From the IMG/VR virus record IMGVR_UViG_3300027762_000009, positions 1 to 64,000 of that record: 64,000 nt of DNA; one strand, written 5' to 3'. Positions 25,057-33,476 of the stretch are shown here, one piece after another; the first letter of the stretch is position 1; each line of letters starts with the position of its first letter. A program made the position numbers and the translations under genes. This stretch comes from a virus. The notes beneath the pieces were generated by a model. That model was given only the letters and a program-made list of their open reading frames with translations. It did no database searches and had not been told where the DNA came from.

Positions 25057-25902
25057 TTATTCTGTAACTTCTGTTTCTGTTATCTTGTCGGCTTCATCTG
25101 ATTTAATTTGCATACCCTCAAGAACTTTAAGCGCATTAGTAAGTAAATCAGGATTTTCCACAGCATCAATGAATTTTTCAAGTGCTTTAACGGCGTCAAC
25201 AAATTTTTCTTCTATTGTTTTCATCTTCTTAGTTGCTTGCCATACTACTGAATATTCAACACCAAGTTCTTTAGCAATGTCTCCTTTGGTAACACCTTCA
25301 GCAACTCTTTTACGAATATATTCACTTCTTGAAATTTTTGTACCATCTACAAGTTCAACTTCATATTTTTGTCTTGTACCATCAGCATCTTTAGTTAATC
25401 CATAAACAACTCCATAAGAAAGGTCAAGCATTTTTGCTATATCCCCACGACTAAGGCCTGCTTCAATTTGTCTCTTGATCCATTCATTTCTATCACTTTC
25501 CATAGTATCAGGAACTCCGGCTCCCTCAGGTTGTTCTTCTCCATTAATAAAAACTTTACCATCTTTAACGAAAAGAACTTTGTCTTCTTCCGTAATTTGG
25601 ATTTTACTAAAAGTAACTCCTCTTCCTCTTGAAGTAGGTTCCGCTTCATTTTCCATGTTTACAGTTGCACCATAAACAGTTCTATAAGGAATTGCATAAT
25701 CTTCAGAAATCTGTTTTCGGCTTTTATTAAATGAAGAAAATTGTTCTCTGATGAAAGCACTTTTGGAACATAGAGTTCCATCTGCTAATCTCCACTCCTG
25801 TTCTTGTGTATCTTCTTCAACTGTAGGTACTTCTGTGTCTAATATCTCGTTGTTGTTCATTTCGTCCATTGTTTCTTCCTCCTGATTAAAATATTCGTTC
25901 AT
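25057..25902 (-). CDS. DNA-binding protein with three tandem HTH repeats
   Basis: 281 residues. Three similar helix-turn-helix units are visible: KSAFIREQF...KQISEDYAIPYRTVYGAT (about 47-80), NEWIKRQIEAGLSRGDIAKM...GVVYGLT (about 138-170) and SEYIRKRVAEGVTKGDIAKE...SVVWQAT (about 190-225). The repeat pattern is R..I...G....DIA..L...Y..V. An acidic N-terminus precedes them and a helical acidic tail follows. Proteins at 33477-33917 and 36239-36619 are built from the same unit. It is the first gene leftward from the divergent control region, so it is probably expressed immediately and may bind repeated phage sites. Confidence 0.7.
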   Translation of the reverse strand: MNEYFNQEEETMDEMNNNEILDTEVPTVEEDTQEQEWRLADGTLCSKSAFIREQFSSFNKSRKQISEDYAIPYRTVYGATVNMENEAEPTSRGRGVTFSKIQITEEDKVLFVKDGKVFINGEEQPEGAGVPDTMESDRNEWIKRQIEAGLSRGDIAKMLDLSYGVVYGLTKDADGTRQKYEVELVDGTKISRSEYIRKRVAEGVTKGDIAKELGVEYSVVWQATKKMKTIEEKFVDAVKALEKFIDAVENPDLLTNALKVLEGMQIKSDEADKITETEVTE

Positions 25903-25943
25903 GATTCTTCCTCCTTCTAGATTGTAATTAATTTATAATTGTT

Positions 25944-25983
25944 ATATTAATATAATATTAAAATAAAAAAGATTATTAACGAC
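25944..25983 (-). promoter_or_regulatory. Phage extended promoter copy (leftward early)
   Basis: On the - strand it reads CGTTAATAATCTTTTTTAT, then TTTAATATTATATTAATAT. It drives the tandem-HTH gene and diverges from the copy at 26157-26197. Confidence 0.75.
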
Positions 25984-26041
25984 GAAAATCAAAAAAAATT
26001 TAAAAGACCCCTATTTGAAATTTAACCATAAATGTGTGTAG

Positions 26042-26116
26042 CCTGAAAGAAGGACGCCGGTAGCATCTTATGCCCTTCTCTTATAAACCTTTTGTATAAA
26101 TTATGCTTCCTTCAGG
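26042..26116. other. Foldable element in the divergent control region
   Basis: Within the 355-base gene-free stretch between the leftward and rightward operons, CCTGAA (26042-26047) pairs with TTCAGG (26111-26116). Inside are GAAGG/CCTTC (26049-26053, 26074-26078) enclosing GCATcttATGC, and TTATA/TATAA (26081-26085, 26095-26099). Together they form a three-way junction or cruciform. It could be an operator, a replication element or a leader RNA. It sits between, not within, the two promoters, so a protein-binding or DNA-structural role is likelier than an RNA role. Confidence 0.5.
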
Positions 26117-26156
26117 TATTAATTAATTGTGGAGCCTTATTTTGAAGAAATTTCCC

Positions 26157-26197
26157 CGTTAATAATCTTTTTATTTTTAATATTATAATAATATAAA
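26157..26197 (+). promoter_or_regulatory. Phage extended promoter copy (rightward early)
   Basis: It reads CGTTAATAATCTTTTTATT, then TTTAATATTATAATAATAT. It lies about 60 bases upstream of the ribbon-helix-helix gene and diverges from the 25944-25983 copy. Confidence 0.75.
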
Positions 26198-26257
26198 AAT
26201 ATTTATCGTAATAATACTTTAAGTGAAGGGAAAATATTCATTAGAGGAGGTAAGTAC

Positions 26258-26437
26258 ATGTCACAAAATGATAAAAAACAGGGAAACAAAAAGAAAATGC
26301 TTGGCGGTTTCGTACCGGCGGAAATTTATTGGGCATTTAAAGAAATGGCTGCTATTAGAAAAGAATCAATGACTGAAGCTTTAACTAATGCCATATTAAT
26401 GTATATTGATGTAGAAGAAGAAAAAACACAAGAATAG
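26258..26437 (+). CDS. Small ribbon-helix-helix-type DNA-binding protein
   Basis: 59 residues from ATG 26258 behind AGAGGAGGTAAGTAC. The basic start (KKQGNKKKML) is followed by GGFVPAEIYWAFKEMAAIRK and SMTEALTNAILMYID, the strand-helix-helix layout of CopG/Arc-type repressors. As first gene of the rightward early operon next to divergent promoters, it may be their repressor. The fold call is from pattern only. Confidence 0.65.
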   Translation: MSQNDKKQGNKKKMLGGFVPAEIYWAFKEMAAIRKESMTEALTNAILMYIDVEEEKTQE

Positions 26438-26446
26438 GAGAAATTT

Positions 26447-27481
26447 ATGGATATTACACAAGAAACTTTGTATGGTTTGGTTTCAAAATTAGCTGTAATG
26501 AAACCTTTCTCTGTTAAGGAGGATAATACGAAACAGAAAATTAAATTAAATGAATTTTTTGCATCTAATGAGTATATTGCTGAAGATAAAATAGATGGTT
26601 GTCATTATCTAATGGTAGCCTGTCGTTTCTTTAGTACAGAACATGTAGAAAAAACAAATAATTTCCCACATCTTAGAGATTTCTTTATTAAATTGGCGAT
26701 GCCTAATCTTATTCTAGATGGAGAAATAAATTATCCTGGAAAGACTAGTCAATACTGCACTAGAGTAACCGGCGCAGATGCTTCTACGGCAGTATCTTTT
26801 CAAAATACTAACGGTCCTATTAATTATACTATTTGGGATATCTTAAGAACTCCTAAGGGTACTTGGTTAGTTAATGAACCTTTATATAAGAGAAGACAAA
26901 TACTTGAATATTGGTATGAACATTATGTCAAAGGTACTGTACTAGAATCCTATATAAAACTAACTAAATGGGTTGAATCAGATAAAATGTCTTTTAAAGA
27001 GGAAATCATTAATGGTGGTGGAGAAGGTATCATTTTAAAGAAAAAAAATAGCCTATACGTAATGGGTAAAAAACCCGCCTGGATGTGGATAAAAATTAAA
27101 ATACATGATACGGCCGATTTATTTATTACCGGATTTGAAAAACCTAAAGTAGAATATACTGGAAAGGACTATGATGGATGGTCTTATTGGATGGATATTA
27201 ATGGAATTACAACTCCCGTAACAAAATATCATTATTTGAATTGGATAGGTGCCATTGAATTATCTGCCTATGTTAATAACCAAATACACAAAGTTTGTAC
27301 ATGTTCAGGGATTACAGAAGAAGTAAGGAAAAATATTTCTGAAAATCCTGAAGCCTTTCTAAATAAGGTAGTTAAGATTTCTTATATGGAAAAAACAGAA
27401 GCAGGCATACCAAGACATCCAAGATTCGAAGAATTTCATGAGAGTAAAACAGCCCAAGAATGTACTTGGAATTTTGATTAA
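26447..27481 (+). CDS. ATP-dependent DNA ligase
   Basis: 344 residues. Nucleotidyltransferase motifs are in order: I EDKIDG (AMP-binding Lys48), III LILDGEI, IV EGIILKKKNSLY and V WMWIKIKI. A C-terminal OB-type domain follows, with GIPRHPRFEEFHESKTAQEC. It seals nicks during replication and repair. Nine bases after the ribbon-helix-helix gene and 16 before the primase-helicase gene, so one operon. Confidence 0.88.
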   Translation: MDITQETLYGLVSKLAVMKPFSVKEDNTKQKIKLNEFFASNEYIAEDKIDGCHYLMVACRFFSTEHVEKTNNFPHLRDFFIKLAMPNLILDGEINYPGKTSQYCTRVTGADASTAVSFQNTNGPINYTIWDILRTPKGTWLVNEPLYKRRQILEYWYEHYVKGTVLESYIKLTKWVESDKMSFKEEIINGGGEGIILKKKNSLYVMGKKPAWMWIKIKIHDTADLFITGFEKPKVEYTGKDYDGWSYWMDINGITTPVTKYHYLNWIGAIELSAYVNNQIHKVCTCSGITEEVRKNISENPEAFLNKVVKISYMEKTEAGIPRHPRFEEFHESKTAQECTWNFD

Positions 27482-27497
27482 ATAAGGAGGGAGCAAA

Positions 27498-29876
27498 ATG
27501 TTAAAAACAGCTAAAAAGTTAATACAATTAGGTCTCCCTATAATTCCATTATGTTCTCATAATCATGCTTATGCAACACCTAAACACATACAAATGTGTA
27601 AATGCGCTGGTAAATTACCTCTTATAAAAAACTGGACCTTAAAAACTATTACAACAGAAGAGGATTTAGATAATTGGCATAAACAATTTAAAGAATTTAA
27701 CATAGGCTTGCCATTAGGAAATGCGTCAGGGTATTGCGGTATTGATATAGATGGAGAACAAGGGGAATTATACCTGCAACAGATGAGTGCTGGAGAGATC
27801 CCAGATACGTGGGAATTTTCAACAGGTGCAGGCAGGCGGCTACTTTATTTAATACCCACTGGTACGAAAACGAAGAAATTTAAAAAAGCTGATAAAGATG
27901 GAGGACACCAAGAGTGTGCTTTATTGTGTGAGGGGCAACAAACAGTATTACCACCATCGATACATTATACAGGAAAGAATTACGAATGGGTTGATGATCA
28001 TAGTCCATGGGATATAGATTGTGCTGAAGCTCCTAAATGGTTAGTTGATTTAATTAAAATAGACGAACGTACCAGTGGGGTGGTTGACTTTAATTCAAAT
28101 GAGTCCGCGTATGTTGACCCTCTTTCGGATTTAGATGCTGAATTTGAACAGGATTTAGACTTTGAAGATACTACACCTCCTGGACTCATCTTAAGTGAGA
28201 CCACTGTAAAGGGGCAGAAAGGTAAAACTGGTCATTCTATTACAGTTACCGAAGAGTTATTGACATCGCCTATACAGGAGGGGCAGCGCGACAATACCAT
28301 GACAGCTATAGTAGGTCATTATTGTGCTAATCGTGATTTACGTCGTTTGGGTAAGGATATGATCTTGCAAGTGTGTCAAAATCATAATCTTAAATATTGT
28401 AATCCTCCCTTAGAGGCTATATCTATTGAACAAAAAGTAAATTATTTCTTTGAAATGGAACAAATGAAAGAAGCTAAGTTCAAAGATAATAAAAAAGATA
28501 AACCTCAATTTGAACCTTCAAGGATGGCTGAAGTAGTATATGCCCGCTTAAAAGAAGAAAAGTTATTATTACATTTTGATCAACATTCAAAAATGTATTA
28601 TTTTACCAAGCCTGAAAAAGGTCCTTGGCAATATTGTAGAAATATTACAATAATTAATAAACTAATACGTAAGTATATAATTAATCCTCAATATGGTCAT
28701 TCTTCTTGGGATAAGCAAAGTTACATCGATGAAACACGTAAAGCTCTTGAAGAAATGTTTACGGATCCTTTTAGTATACATGATTTATTTGATATTGGAG
28801 CATATGCTAATAAATTGTGTCAGTATATAGTAGTTAATAATGGTATGTTAGATTGGAAAGAAGGGCAGATAATTCCATGGGATTCAAATTATCATACCAC
28901 AGTTTCCTTTGATGTAAATTATAATCCTACGGCGGATTGTCCGAGATTTGAAAAGTATTTAAAGGAATGGTTGCCTGATCCTAAGACACGTGCACTAATT
29001 CAAGAATATCTAGGTTATTGTCTAATCCCTAATACCAAGTTTAGGAAAGCTTTATTCTTATATGGTAAGGGAAAAAATGGTAAGTCTATGTTATTAGAAT
29101 TTCTACAGCACTTCTTCGGTGAAAATAAGTCAGCTCTTTCATATGATGGGTTATTTACACGATTTGGTCCTGCTAATTTAAAAGGGAAGTTAATTAACAT
29201 CTTTGACGATACAACAGTTTCTTTTGCTAAAGATACGGGAATAGCTAAGAATCTTATTGCCGGAGGTACGATCTCAGCCGAATTTAAGGGTAGAGATCAT
29301 TTTGAATTTACCAATGTAGCAAGATTTATCTATAGTGCTCAGGAAACTCCTAGAACAGCAGATCATTCAGATGCTTGGTATGATAGGTGGTTTTTTATAC
29401 AATTTCCTAATAAGTTTAGACCATCTAATCAAATGAAGATTGCTATAGAAACTGCTATGGAAGAGGAAAAAGAAGGTATCTTTAATTGGATGGTAAAGGG
29501 ATTGAAACGATTAATGGAAAATGATAGCTTTACTGATAGTGTAGAAGTTGTAGATTCCTCAGTCCACTACAGACAATCAAACGATGTGGTTGCTTCATTT
29601 ATTGGTAACATGTGTTGCAATGATGTTAATCGTAAACCAACACCTATTAATACTTTATATAAATTGTATACTGTATGGGCAGAAAAAGAGGGTAATAGGT
29701 CTGTCAGTAAGAAAACTTTCATTGAAAGAACATTAAATCTAGGCTATGTTAAAAAGTCTATCATTATGGATAAACAAGGAACTAAGGCTTGTTTCGAAGG
29801 ATTATCTATTGATACGACTAGTGCCGCTTATACAGAAGATACCTTAGACTATGTACTTGCAATGCAGAGCTTATAA
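27498..29876 (+). CDS. Primase-polymerase fused to D5/SF3-type replicative helicase
   Basis: 792 residues, ATG behind AAGGAGGGAGCAAA. The N-terminal 190 residues form a bifunctional primase/polymerase (AEP) domain: GIDIDGEQG near 81-89 carries the metal-binding acidic pair, then TGAGRRLLYLIP and TVLPPSIHYTGKNYEW. A linker leads to the C-terminal D5-N/SF3 helicase with Walker A YGKGKNGKS (near 519), INIFDDTTVS (Walker B region) and SAQETPR/DRWFFIQFPNKF. It primes and unwinds phage DNA, pairing with the polymerase A fusion on the other strand. Typical size. Confidence 0.92.
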   Translation: MLKTAKKLIQLGLPIIPLCSHNHAYATPKHIQMCKCAGKLPLIKNWTLKTITTEEDLDNWHKQFKEFNIGLPLGNASGYCGIDIDGEQGELYLQQMSAGEIPDTWEFSTGAGRRLLYLIPTGTKTKKFKKADKDGGHQECALLCEGQQTVLPPSIHYTGKNYEWVDDHSPWDIDCAEAPKWLVDLIKIDERTSGVVDFNSNESAYVDPLSDLDAEFEQDLDFEDTTPPGLILSETTVKGQKGKTGHSITVTEELLTSPIQEGQRDNTMTAIVGHYCANRDLRRLGKDMILQVCQNHNLKYCNPPLEAISIEQKVNYFFEMEQMKEAKFKDNKKDKPQFEPSRMAEVVYARLKEEKLLLHFDQHSKMYYFTKPEKGPWQYCRNITIINKLIRKYIINPQYGHSSWDKQSYIDETRKALEEMFTDPFSIHDLFDIGAYANKLCQYIVVNNGMLDWKEGQIIPWDSNYHTTVSFDVNYNPTADCPRFEKYLKEWLPDPKTRALIQEYLGYCLIPNTKFRKALFLYGKGKNGKSMLLEFLQHFFGENKSALSYDGLFTRFGPANLKGKLINIFDDTTVSFAKDTGIAKNLIAGGTISAEFKGRDHFEFTNVARFIYSAQETPRTADHSDAWYDRWFFIQFPNKFRPSNQMKIAIETAMEEEKEGIFNWMVKGLKRLMENDSFTDSVEVVDSSVHYRQSNDVVASFIGNMCCNDVNRKPTPINTLYKLYTVWAEKEGNRSVSKKTFIERTLNLGYVKKSIIMDKQGTKACFEGLSIDTTSAAYTEDTLDYVLAMQSL

Positions 29877-29892
29877 AGGGATTATTTCTCTC

Positions 29893-29921
29893 TTGAAATT
29901 TTTTCATATTTGTTATATAAT
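29893..29921 (+). promoter_or_regulatory. Sigma-A-type promoter
   Basis: TTGAAA (29893-29898), 17-base spacer, TATAAT (29916-29921). Near-consensus and correctly placed before the gene at 29966. Confidence 0.75.
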
Positions 29922-29965
29922 ATTAGTATAAATAAACAAATAAAATTATTATAGGAGGTACCACT

Positions 29966-30349
29966 ATGACTAAGAATGAGCAAATGGACAAAATATTCAA
30001 TACTGTTGGATTATCATATTTATCTAATCTTTATGAAGAAGCTAAACAAAATATCGAAGAAATGGATGAAGCTACGGTAAATCAATATGCGGAAAAAATT
30101 ACTTTAGAAGAATTGATTAAGGTATCTTTCAATAAAGCCAAGAAAATTGTTGAAGGTATGACATTAAAAAGAAGAATAAAAATGTTAAGTGAATTAGATG
30201 AACATCTTTTATACTTGTATCAAGAGACTAAAGGATATAATGATGCATTATTTGGCAAAGCTAGGTATGGTCCTAAAGAATTTCAAAAGATAATGGGTAA
30301 GATTAAACATTTAGAAATATTGCAAAATTGGTTATACGGAATAGATTAA
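29966..30349 (+). CDS. Unknown helical protein
   Basis: 127 residues, ATG behind AGGAGGTACCACT. Fully helical and charged (YEEAKQNIEEMDEATVNQYA), without a recognised domain. It has its own consensus promoter and is followed by another small gene. Probably an early accessory protein. Confidence 0.6.
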   Translation: MTKNEQMDKIFNTVGLSYLSNLYEEAKQNIEEMDEATVNQYAEKITLEELIKVSFNKAKKIVEGMTLKRRIKMLSELDEHLLYLYQETKGYNDALFGKARYGPKEFQKIMGKIKHLEILQNWLYGID

Positions 30350-30373
30350 ATGTAAATATAAAGGAGGATAACA

Positions 30374-30661
30374 ATGTCTAAGTTAGATTGGGAACAATTA
30401 TATTTCGGTAGATTAAGTCGCCAGGAAATACAACGGGCAGTTGTAGAAGAAGAATGGCAAATAGTTAGGATTAAGATGAAGGGTGTTGCCTTACAGATGA
30501 AGTATGACATGTTAAGACACTGGTTGATTAAAAATAAGTACTCAAGAAAAGCTAAGGTACAAGTAACAAATTATGTAACAGCATTGAGTAGAGGGGGTTT
30601 GATTAAACCGGAACAGTATTTAGTAAAAACAAACGTACCAGTGGTGGGGCAAGACGCATAG
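30374..30661 (+). CDS. Unknown basic protein
   Basis: 95 residues, ATG behind AAGGAGGATAACA. Helical, rich in Arg/Lys (IVRIKMKGVALQMKYDML), perhaps a small winged-helix fold (SRKAKVQVTNYVTALSRGG). One copy of the dispersed ACTGGTACG motif lies in its last codons (30634-30643, inverted). Function unknown. Confidence 0.55.
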   Translation: MSKLDWEQLYFGRLSRQEIQRAVVEEEWQIVRIKMKGVALQMKYDMLRHWLIKNKYSRKAKVQVTNYVTALSRGGLIKPEQYLVKTNVPVVGQDA

Positions 30662-30662
30662 C

Positions 30663-30760
30663 CGTTTAGAAAGCCCTATTTGGAATTACACCCAACTGGT
30701 ACGATGCCAAGAGCTCGCCTCAAACGATAGGGGTGGGCTTTCTTAGGCGATATTGTCGGG
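30663..30760 (+). other. Foldable intergenic element containing a dispersed-motif copy
   Basis: AGAAAG-CCCTAT (30668-30679) pairs with ATAGGG-gtggg-CTTTCT (30727-30743), a 12-bp stem with a 5-nt bulge; TTGG/CCAA lies inside. TCGCCT (30715-30720) can alternatively pair with AGGCGA (30745-30750), interleaved with the first stem (pseudoknot-capable). The loop holds AACTGGTACG (30694-30703). There is no U-tract after it. It may be a small RNA, a processing site or a protein-binding element. Confidence 0.45.
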
Positions 30761-30800
30761 ATACTTGATTTAAAATATTTTGATTTCCCGAAGAAAAAGT

Positions 30801-30842
30801 CGTTAAAAATCTTTCAGAGACAACTATTATAATAATATAAGC
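30801..30842 (+). promoter_or_regulatory. Phage extended promoter copy
   Basis: It reads CGTTAAAAATCTTTCAGAG, then ACAACTATTATAATAATAT. It precedes the gene at 30867 with AGGAGG between. Confidence 0.7.
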
Positions 30843-30866
30843 AAAACTAAAAGGAGGAATTGATTT

Positions 30867-31958
30867 ATGGAATGTGTATTTAAAAAGGAAGAAGAGTTAA
30901 AGGTAAGAAAAAAGTGTATTGATTGGTTTGATAAAACCTTTACCAACGATATGGTGCAAATTCATAATAGTTTGTCTTTGGATTCAATATGGGAAACTTA
31001 TGAAAGATTGCGTAAGTCTGGTTTATCTCTTGAAGAGTTTAGACAGATACTTTATTGGAGCGGGAGGATTAATGGTGGGTTAAGTAATTCCGGATACATT
31101 GTGGATAAAGTAGCAGTAAGTAGCAAGTCAATAGAAGAGATGGAAATACTAATGTCTATATGTCCAATGGAGATGCGTGGAACTATTCAAAAAATGATTA
31201 CACGTAAAGCGAACAAGATTGCAACCCCGAATTATGTTGAACAAGAGATTCAATGTTTTGGTTATTCCCATTTAGAACTGTTCTTTCATATGTGGTGTAT
31301 TAACGCGACATCAGAAAAGGGTAAGAAATTTGTGGAGTCATGTGGATTAACAAGAAAACAAACTGGTACATCATTGAAGGCCCTGAAAAGTGCTTATACT
31401 TGTTTCTGTGAAACGTTTACTGTTCCTATGAGATTTAATGCTTCCCAATTAAAACATTATTTTGAACAAAAGGGATTCGAAATTAAGAAGGGTTATGTTT
31501 GCGGAGTAGCAGGACAGACATACTTTGATAATCTTATTGTGCCTGGATGGCTTTCACAAGATGCATTCGATCTACCTATCAGCATTACGTGTAAGAATGG
31601 AATAATCTTCAAAGCAGGGGTCTATTGGGATATCACTTTAGGACAAAGCTTTATAGACTCAGACTTATGTACAAGATTTTCTACGTTACAATCTGCAGCG
31701 GATTACTATTTACAATTTATACATCCTAAGGAAGAGGCTAAGATAACATTATTAGCTAATCAACAAGGGTTGGATAAACATTGTGGAGTTGAGCGTACCA
31801 GTGTGGGTTTGACAAATAGAACCGCGCCATCTGCGCCATCTGCTCCATCTACGCCATCTGTACCCGTTGAATCTCCATCTGTTGAATTAGACTTATGTAA
31901 AGATTGCGATAAGGAGGCTGACAATTGTATGTCTTGTCCTCATGGTTTGTCGGTTTGA
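30867..31958 (+). CDS. Unknown protein with Pro/Ser/Ala linker and Cys-rich tail
   Basis: 363 residues, ATG behind AAAAGGAGGAATTGATTT. The main body (1-300) has no motif I recognise. Residues about 322-336 are a low-complexity linker of APS/TPS triplets, encoded by near-identical ccatctgcg-type repeats. The tail has DLCKDCDKEADNCMSCPHG, a possible zinc knuckle. The gene end overlaps a 22-bp duplication that places a second TGA 22 bases downstream. It has its own phage promoter. It carries one dispersed motif (31794-31803). Function unknown. Confidence 0.65.
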   Translation: MECVFKKEEELKVRKKCIDWFDKTFTNDMVQIHNSLSLDSIWETYERLRKSGLSLEEFRQILYWSGRINGGLSNSGYIVDKVAVSSKSIEEMEILMSICPMEMRGTIQKMITRKANKIATPNYVEQEIQCFGYSHLELFFHMWCINATSEKGKKFVESCGLTRKQTGTSLKALKSAYTCFCETFTVPMRFNASQLKHYFEQKGFEIKKGYVCGVAGQTYFDNLIVPGWLSQDAFDLPISITCKNGIIFKAGVYWDITLGQSFIDSDLCTRFSTLQSAADYYLQFIHPKEEAKITLLANQQGLDKHCGVERTSVGLTNRTAPSAPSAPSTPSVPVESPSVELDLCKDCDKEADNCMSCPHGLSV

Positions 31959-31980
31959 TCCTCATGGTTTGTCGGTTTGA
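31937..31980. repeat. 22-bp tandem duplication across a stop codon
   Basis: The 22-mer starting TCCTCATGGTTTGTCGGTTT occurs at 31937-31958 and again immediately at 31959-31980. The first copy contains the stop codon of the preceding gene. A recent slippage event is likely. Confidence 0.95.
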
Positions 31981-31992
31981 TGTTGATGTTTT

Positions 31993-32027
31993 ACCCAGTA
32001 GATTTATTTGGTCTATTGGGTTTTTTA
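31993..32027 (+). terminator. Rho-independent terminator
   Basis: ACCCAGTAGA (31993-32002) pairs with TCTATTGGGT with one G-T, followed by a TTTTTT tract. It ends the rightward early operon. Confidence 0.85.
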
Positions 32028-32159
32028 TTGCCTAAAAAATGGGTTTCCGAGTGCAATTTTTCTGATCCTTGTTGATTACGATTTTTTCTGTCGGGATTTA
32101 GGGAAATCTTATCTCATCATTCTAATAAGTGGTTTTCGTGGATAGGTTATAAAAGTACT

Positions 32160-32280
32160 ATTTTTTCTTAATATTCTATATGAAAAATAAAATATATTAT
32201 ATATATTATATGGGGATATATATGGGGATATAATATATAATATATAATATATAATATATAATATATATATATATAAGGTA
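32160..32280. repeat. Very AT-rich low-complexity tract
   Basis: Dozens of bases consist of ATATA/TATAAT units, mainly 32187-32273, including five tandem ATAATATAT units. It lies about 150 bases before an iteron-like array, as a DNA-unwinding region would. The surrounding 31959-33024 has no credible gene. Confidence 0.7.
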
Positions 32281-32420
32281 ACCAAGTTGGTTGCACAAAA
32301 ATAAACGGATCTCAAAACATTGATTTTAGTAATGGAGATAAATTAACCCAGTGTCTCGAGAAAAAAAAACTAAAAAGACAAGGTTCAGATTTTTTCACAC
32401 GGGATCCCTAACTATTCAAA

Positions 32421-32521
32421 ATTTTATGTGGTTAACTGGTTTTTTATGTGGTTTGTAGGGATTTTATGTGGGTTGTGGGGGATTTTATGTGGTTAACTGG
32501 TTTTTTATATGGGTTGTAGGG
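32421..32521. repeat. Iteron-like direct repeats, possible replication origin
   Basis: Five units of about 20 bp share the core TTTTATGTGG or a close variant. Two 40-bp blocks (32421-32460 and 32482-32521), each starting ATTTTATGTGGTTAACTGG, differ at only a few bases, and a third unit lies between them. Together with the AT-rich tract upstream this looks like a replication origin, but no initiator protein has been identified. The origin role is inference. Confidence 0.55.
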
Positions 32522-32629
32522 GATTTAATCGATATAAATATGTTTCCCGGACTTCTTATTGGGTTATTCTCGAAACTGAGGAGATCGATACGAGATTTAG
32601 GGATTCTCTGGACTTAAACAAATTTGCCG

Positions 32630-32910
32630 GACGTTTTAAGGGCTGCAGTGATTGTTTTACTTAAACTGTGGAATATCCAGTAAGGGATTCAATCTTACGG
32701 ACTTGCTCAAACGGTGTTAGTTTTAATAGGTTCTATGGAGACGGGCCGGGGAGGCCACCGATGACCTTCTTCCGCAAGTTTGATCCTCTTGCAGGTTGCC
32801 AGGTTCCGGCCCGACCAGTTAAAGTCGTGCGACCAAGCGGCCCACTGGCCCATCTCCTACTATACATTTATTTTATTACCCACCCATCTCCTACTATATA
32901 TTTATTTTTA
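32630..32910. repeat. GC-rich noncoding island 1 with short direct repeats
   Basis: It contains GACGTTTTA (32630-32638), GGAGACGGGCC (32737-32747) and a 28-bp near-duplicate beginning CCCATCTCCTACTATA at 32849 and 32883. Base composition is clearly richer in G and C than nearby genes. The same elements recur near 34.1-34.4 and 35.7-35.9 kb. The frame covering it reads as unlikely protein. Confidence 0.6.
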
Positions 32911-32941
32911 TCGCCCGTCTATTAGGTCCTCTTATAAGTAG

Positions 32942-32976
32942 AAAAAAAGAAGCCTTTATTTGGCTTCCTTTTTCCT
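32942..32976. terminator. Bidirectional terminator
   Basis: GAAGCC (32949-32954) pairs with GGCTTC (32962-32967), with an A-tract before and CTTTTT after. It can end the leftward genes from 33917 to 33025. Confidence 0.65.
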
Positions 32977-33024
32977 ATAGTAAGTTATTCAAGAAAGGAG
33001 TTATTAGGCTCCTGCGCAACGAGT

Positions 33025-33177
33025 CTAACTAGTTAAGATACGCCATCCTTCTTTGTTCCACTTCCTATTTTTTCGTAACATGGCTTCGTCTGAATCTACA
33101 TGACATAAGGCACATATTTCGGGATCCGTGTTCTTGCATCCTGCGCAAGTGTTGATCCACTGGAATTGTTCAACCAT
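33025..33177 (-). CDS. 50-residue zinc-finger-type protein
   Basis: ATG at 33177 overlaps the end of the preceding gene; the ribosome site is weak (GAGGATGAAG). The product has NTCAGCKN (CxxC) and CALCHVDSDE (CxxC-H), then a basic tail KNRKWNKEGW. The paired CxxC layout supports a zinc-binding small protein. No family name can be given. Confidence 0.6.
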   Translation of the reverse strand: MVEQFQWINTCAGCKNTDPEICALCHVDSDEAMLRKNRKWNKEGWRILTS

Positions 33178-33451
33178 CTTTTTGATCTTCTTCATCCTCA
33201 CTTACCACCCTTCCTTCGTAATCATGAAATGTACCGCCAATTAGAATCATTGTTCTCGCAGTTCCATCATTGTGTACGTAACTTTGGATCCAGTATCCAG
33301 ACCCCTTAACATCTGCCACATGTGTTTTTCCTAAGAACATAAATTTTATAGTCATACTTTGAAACTGGTCTTCCTTCAGATGTTTTCTTGCCACTAACAT
33401 AGTATTCCTAATAAGTAGCTGTTTTACTGCTCCAGTACTCATAAAATGCAT
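33170..33451 (-). CDS. Unknown protein
   Basis: 93 residues, ATG behind AAGGGGTTAACAATT. Probably beta-rich in the middle (SMTIKFMFLGKTHVADVKG), with a Gly/Trp segment and an acidic tail. It lies between the tandem-HTH gene and the zinc protein on the same strand. No family recognised. Confidence 0.55.
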   Translation of the reverse strand: MHFMSTGAVKQLLIRNTMLVARKHLKEDQFQSMTIKFMFLGKTHVADVKGSGYWIQSYVHNDGTARTMILIGGTFHDYEGRVVSEDEEDQKDG

Positions 33452-33476
33452 AATTGTTAACCCCTTTCGGGCTCCA

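Noticed and set aside
32668-32925. Open frame across GC-rich island 1
   Set aside because: No ribosome site, biased composition follows the GC-rich repeats, and the sequence lies within shared noncoding elements.
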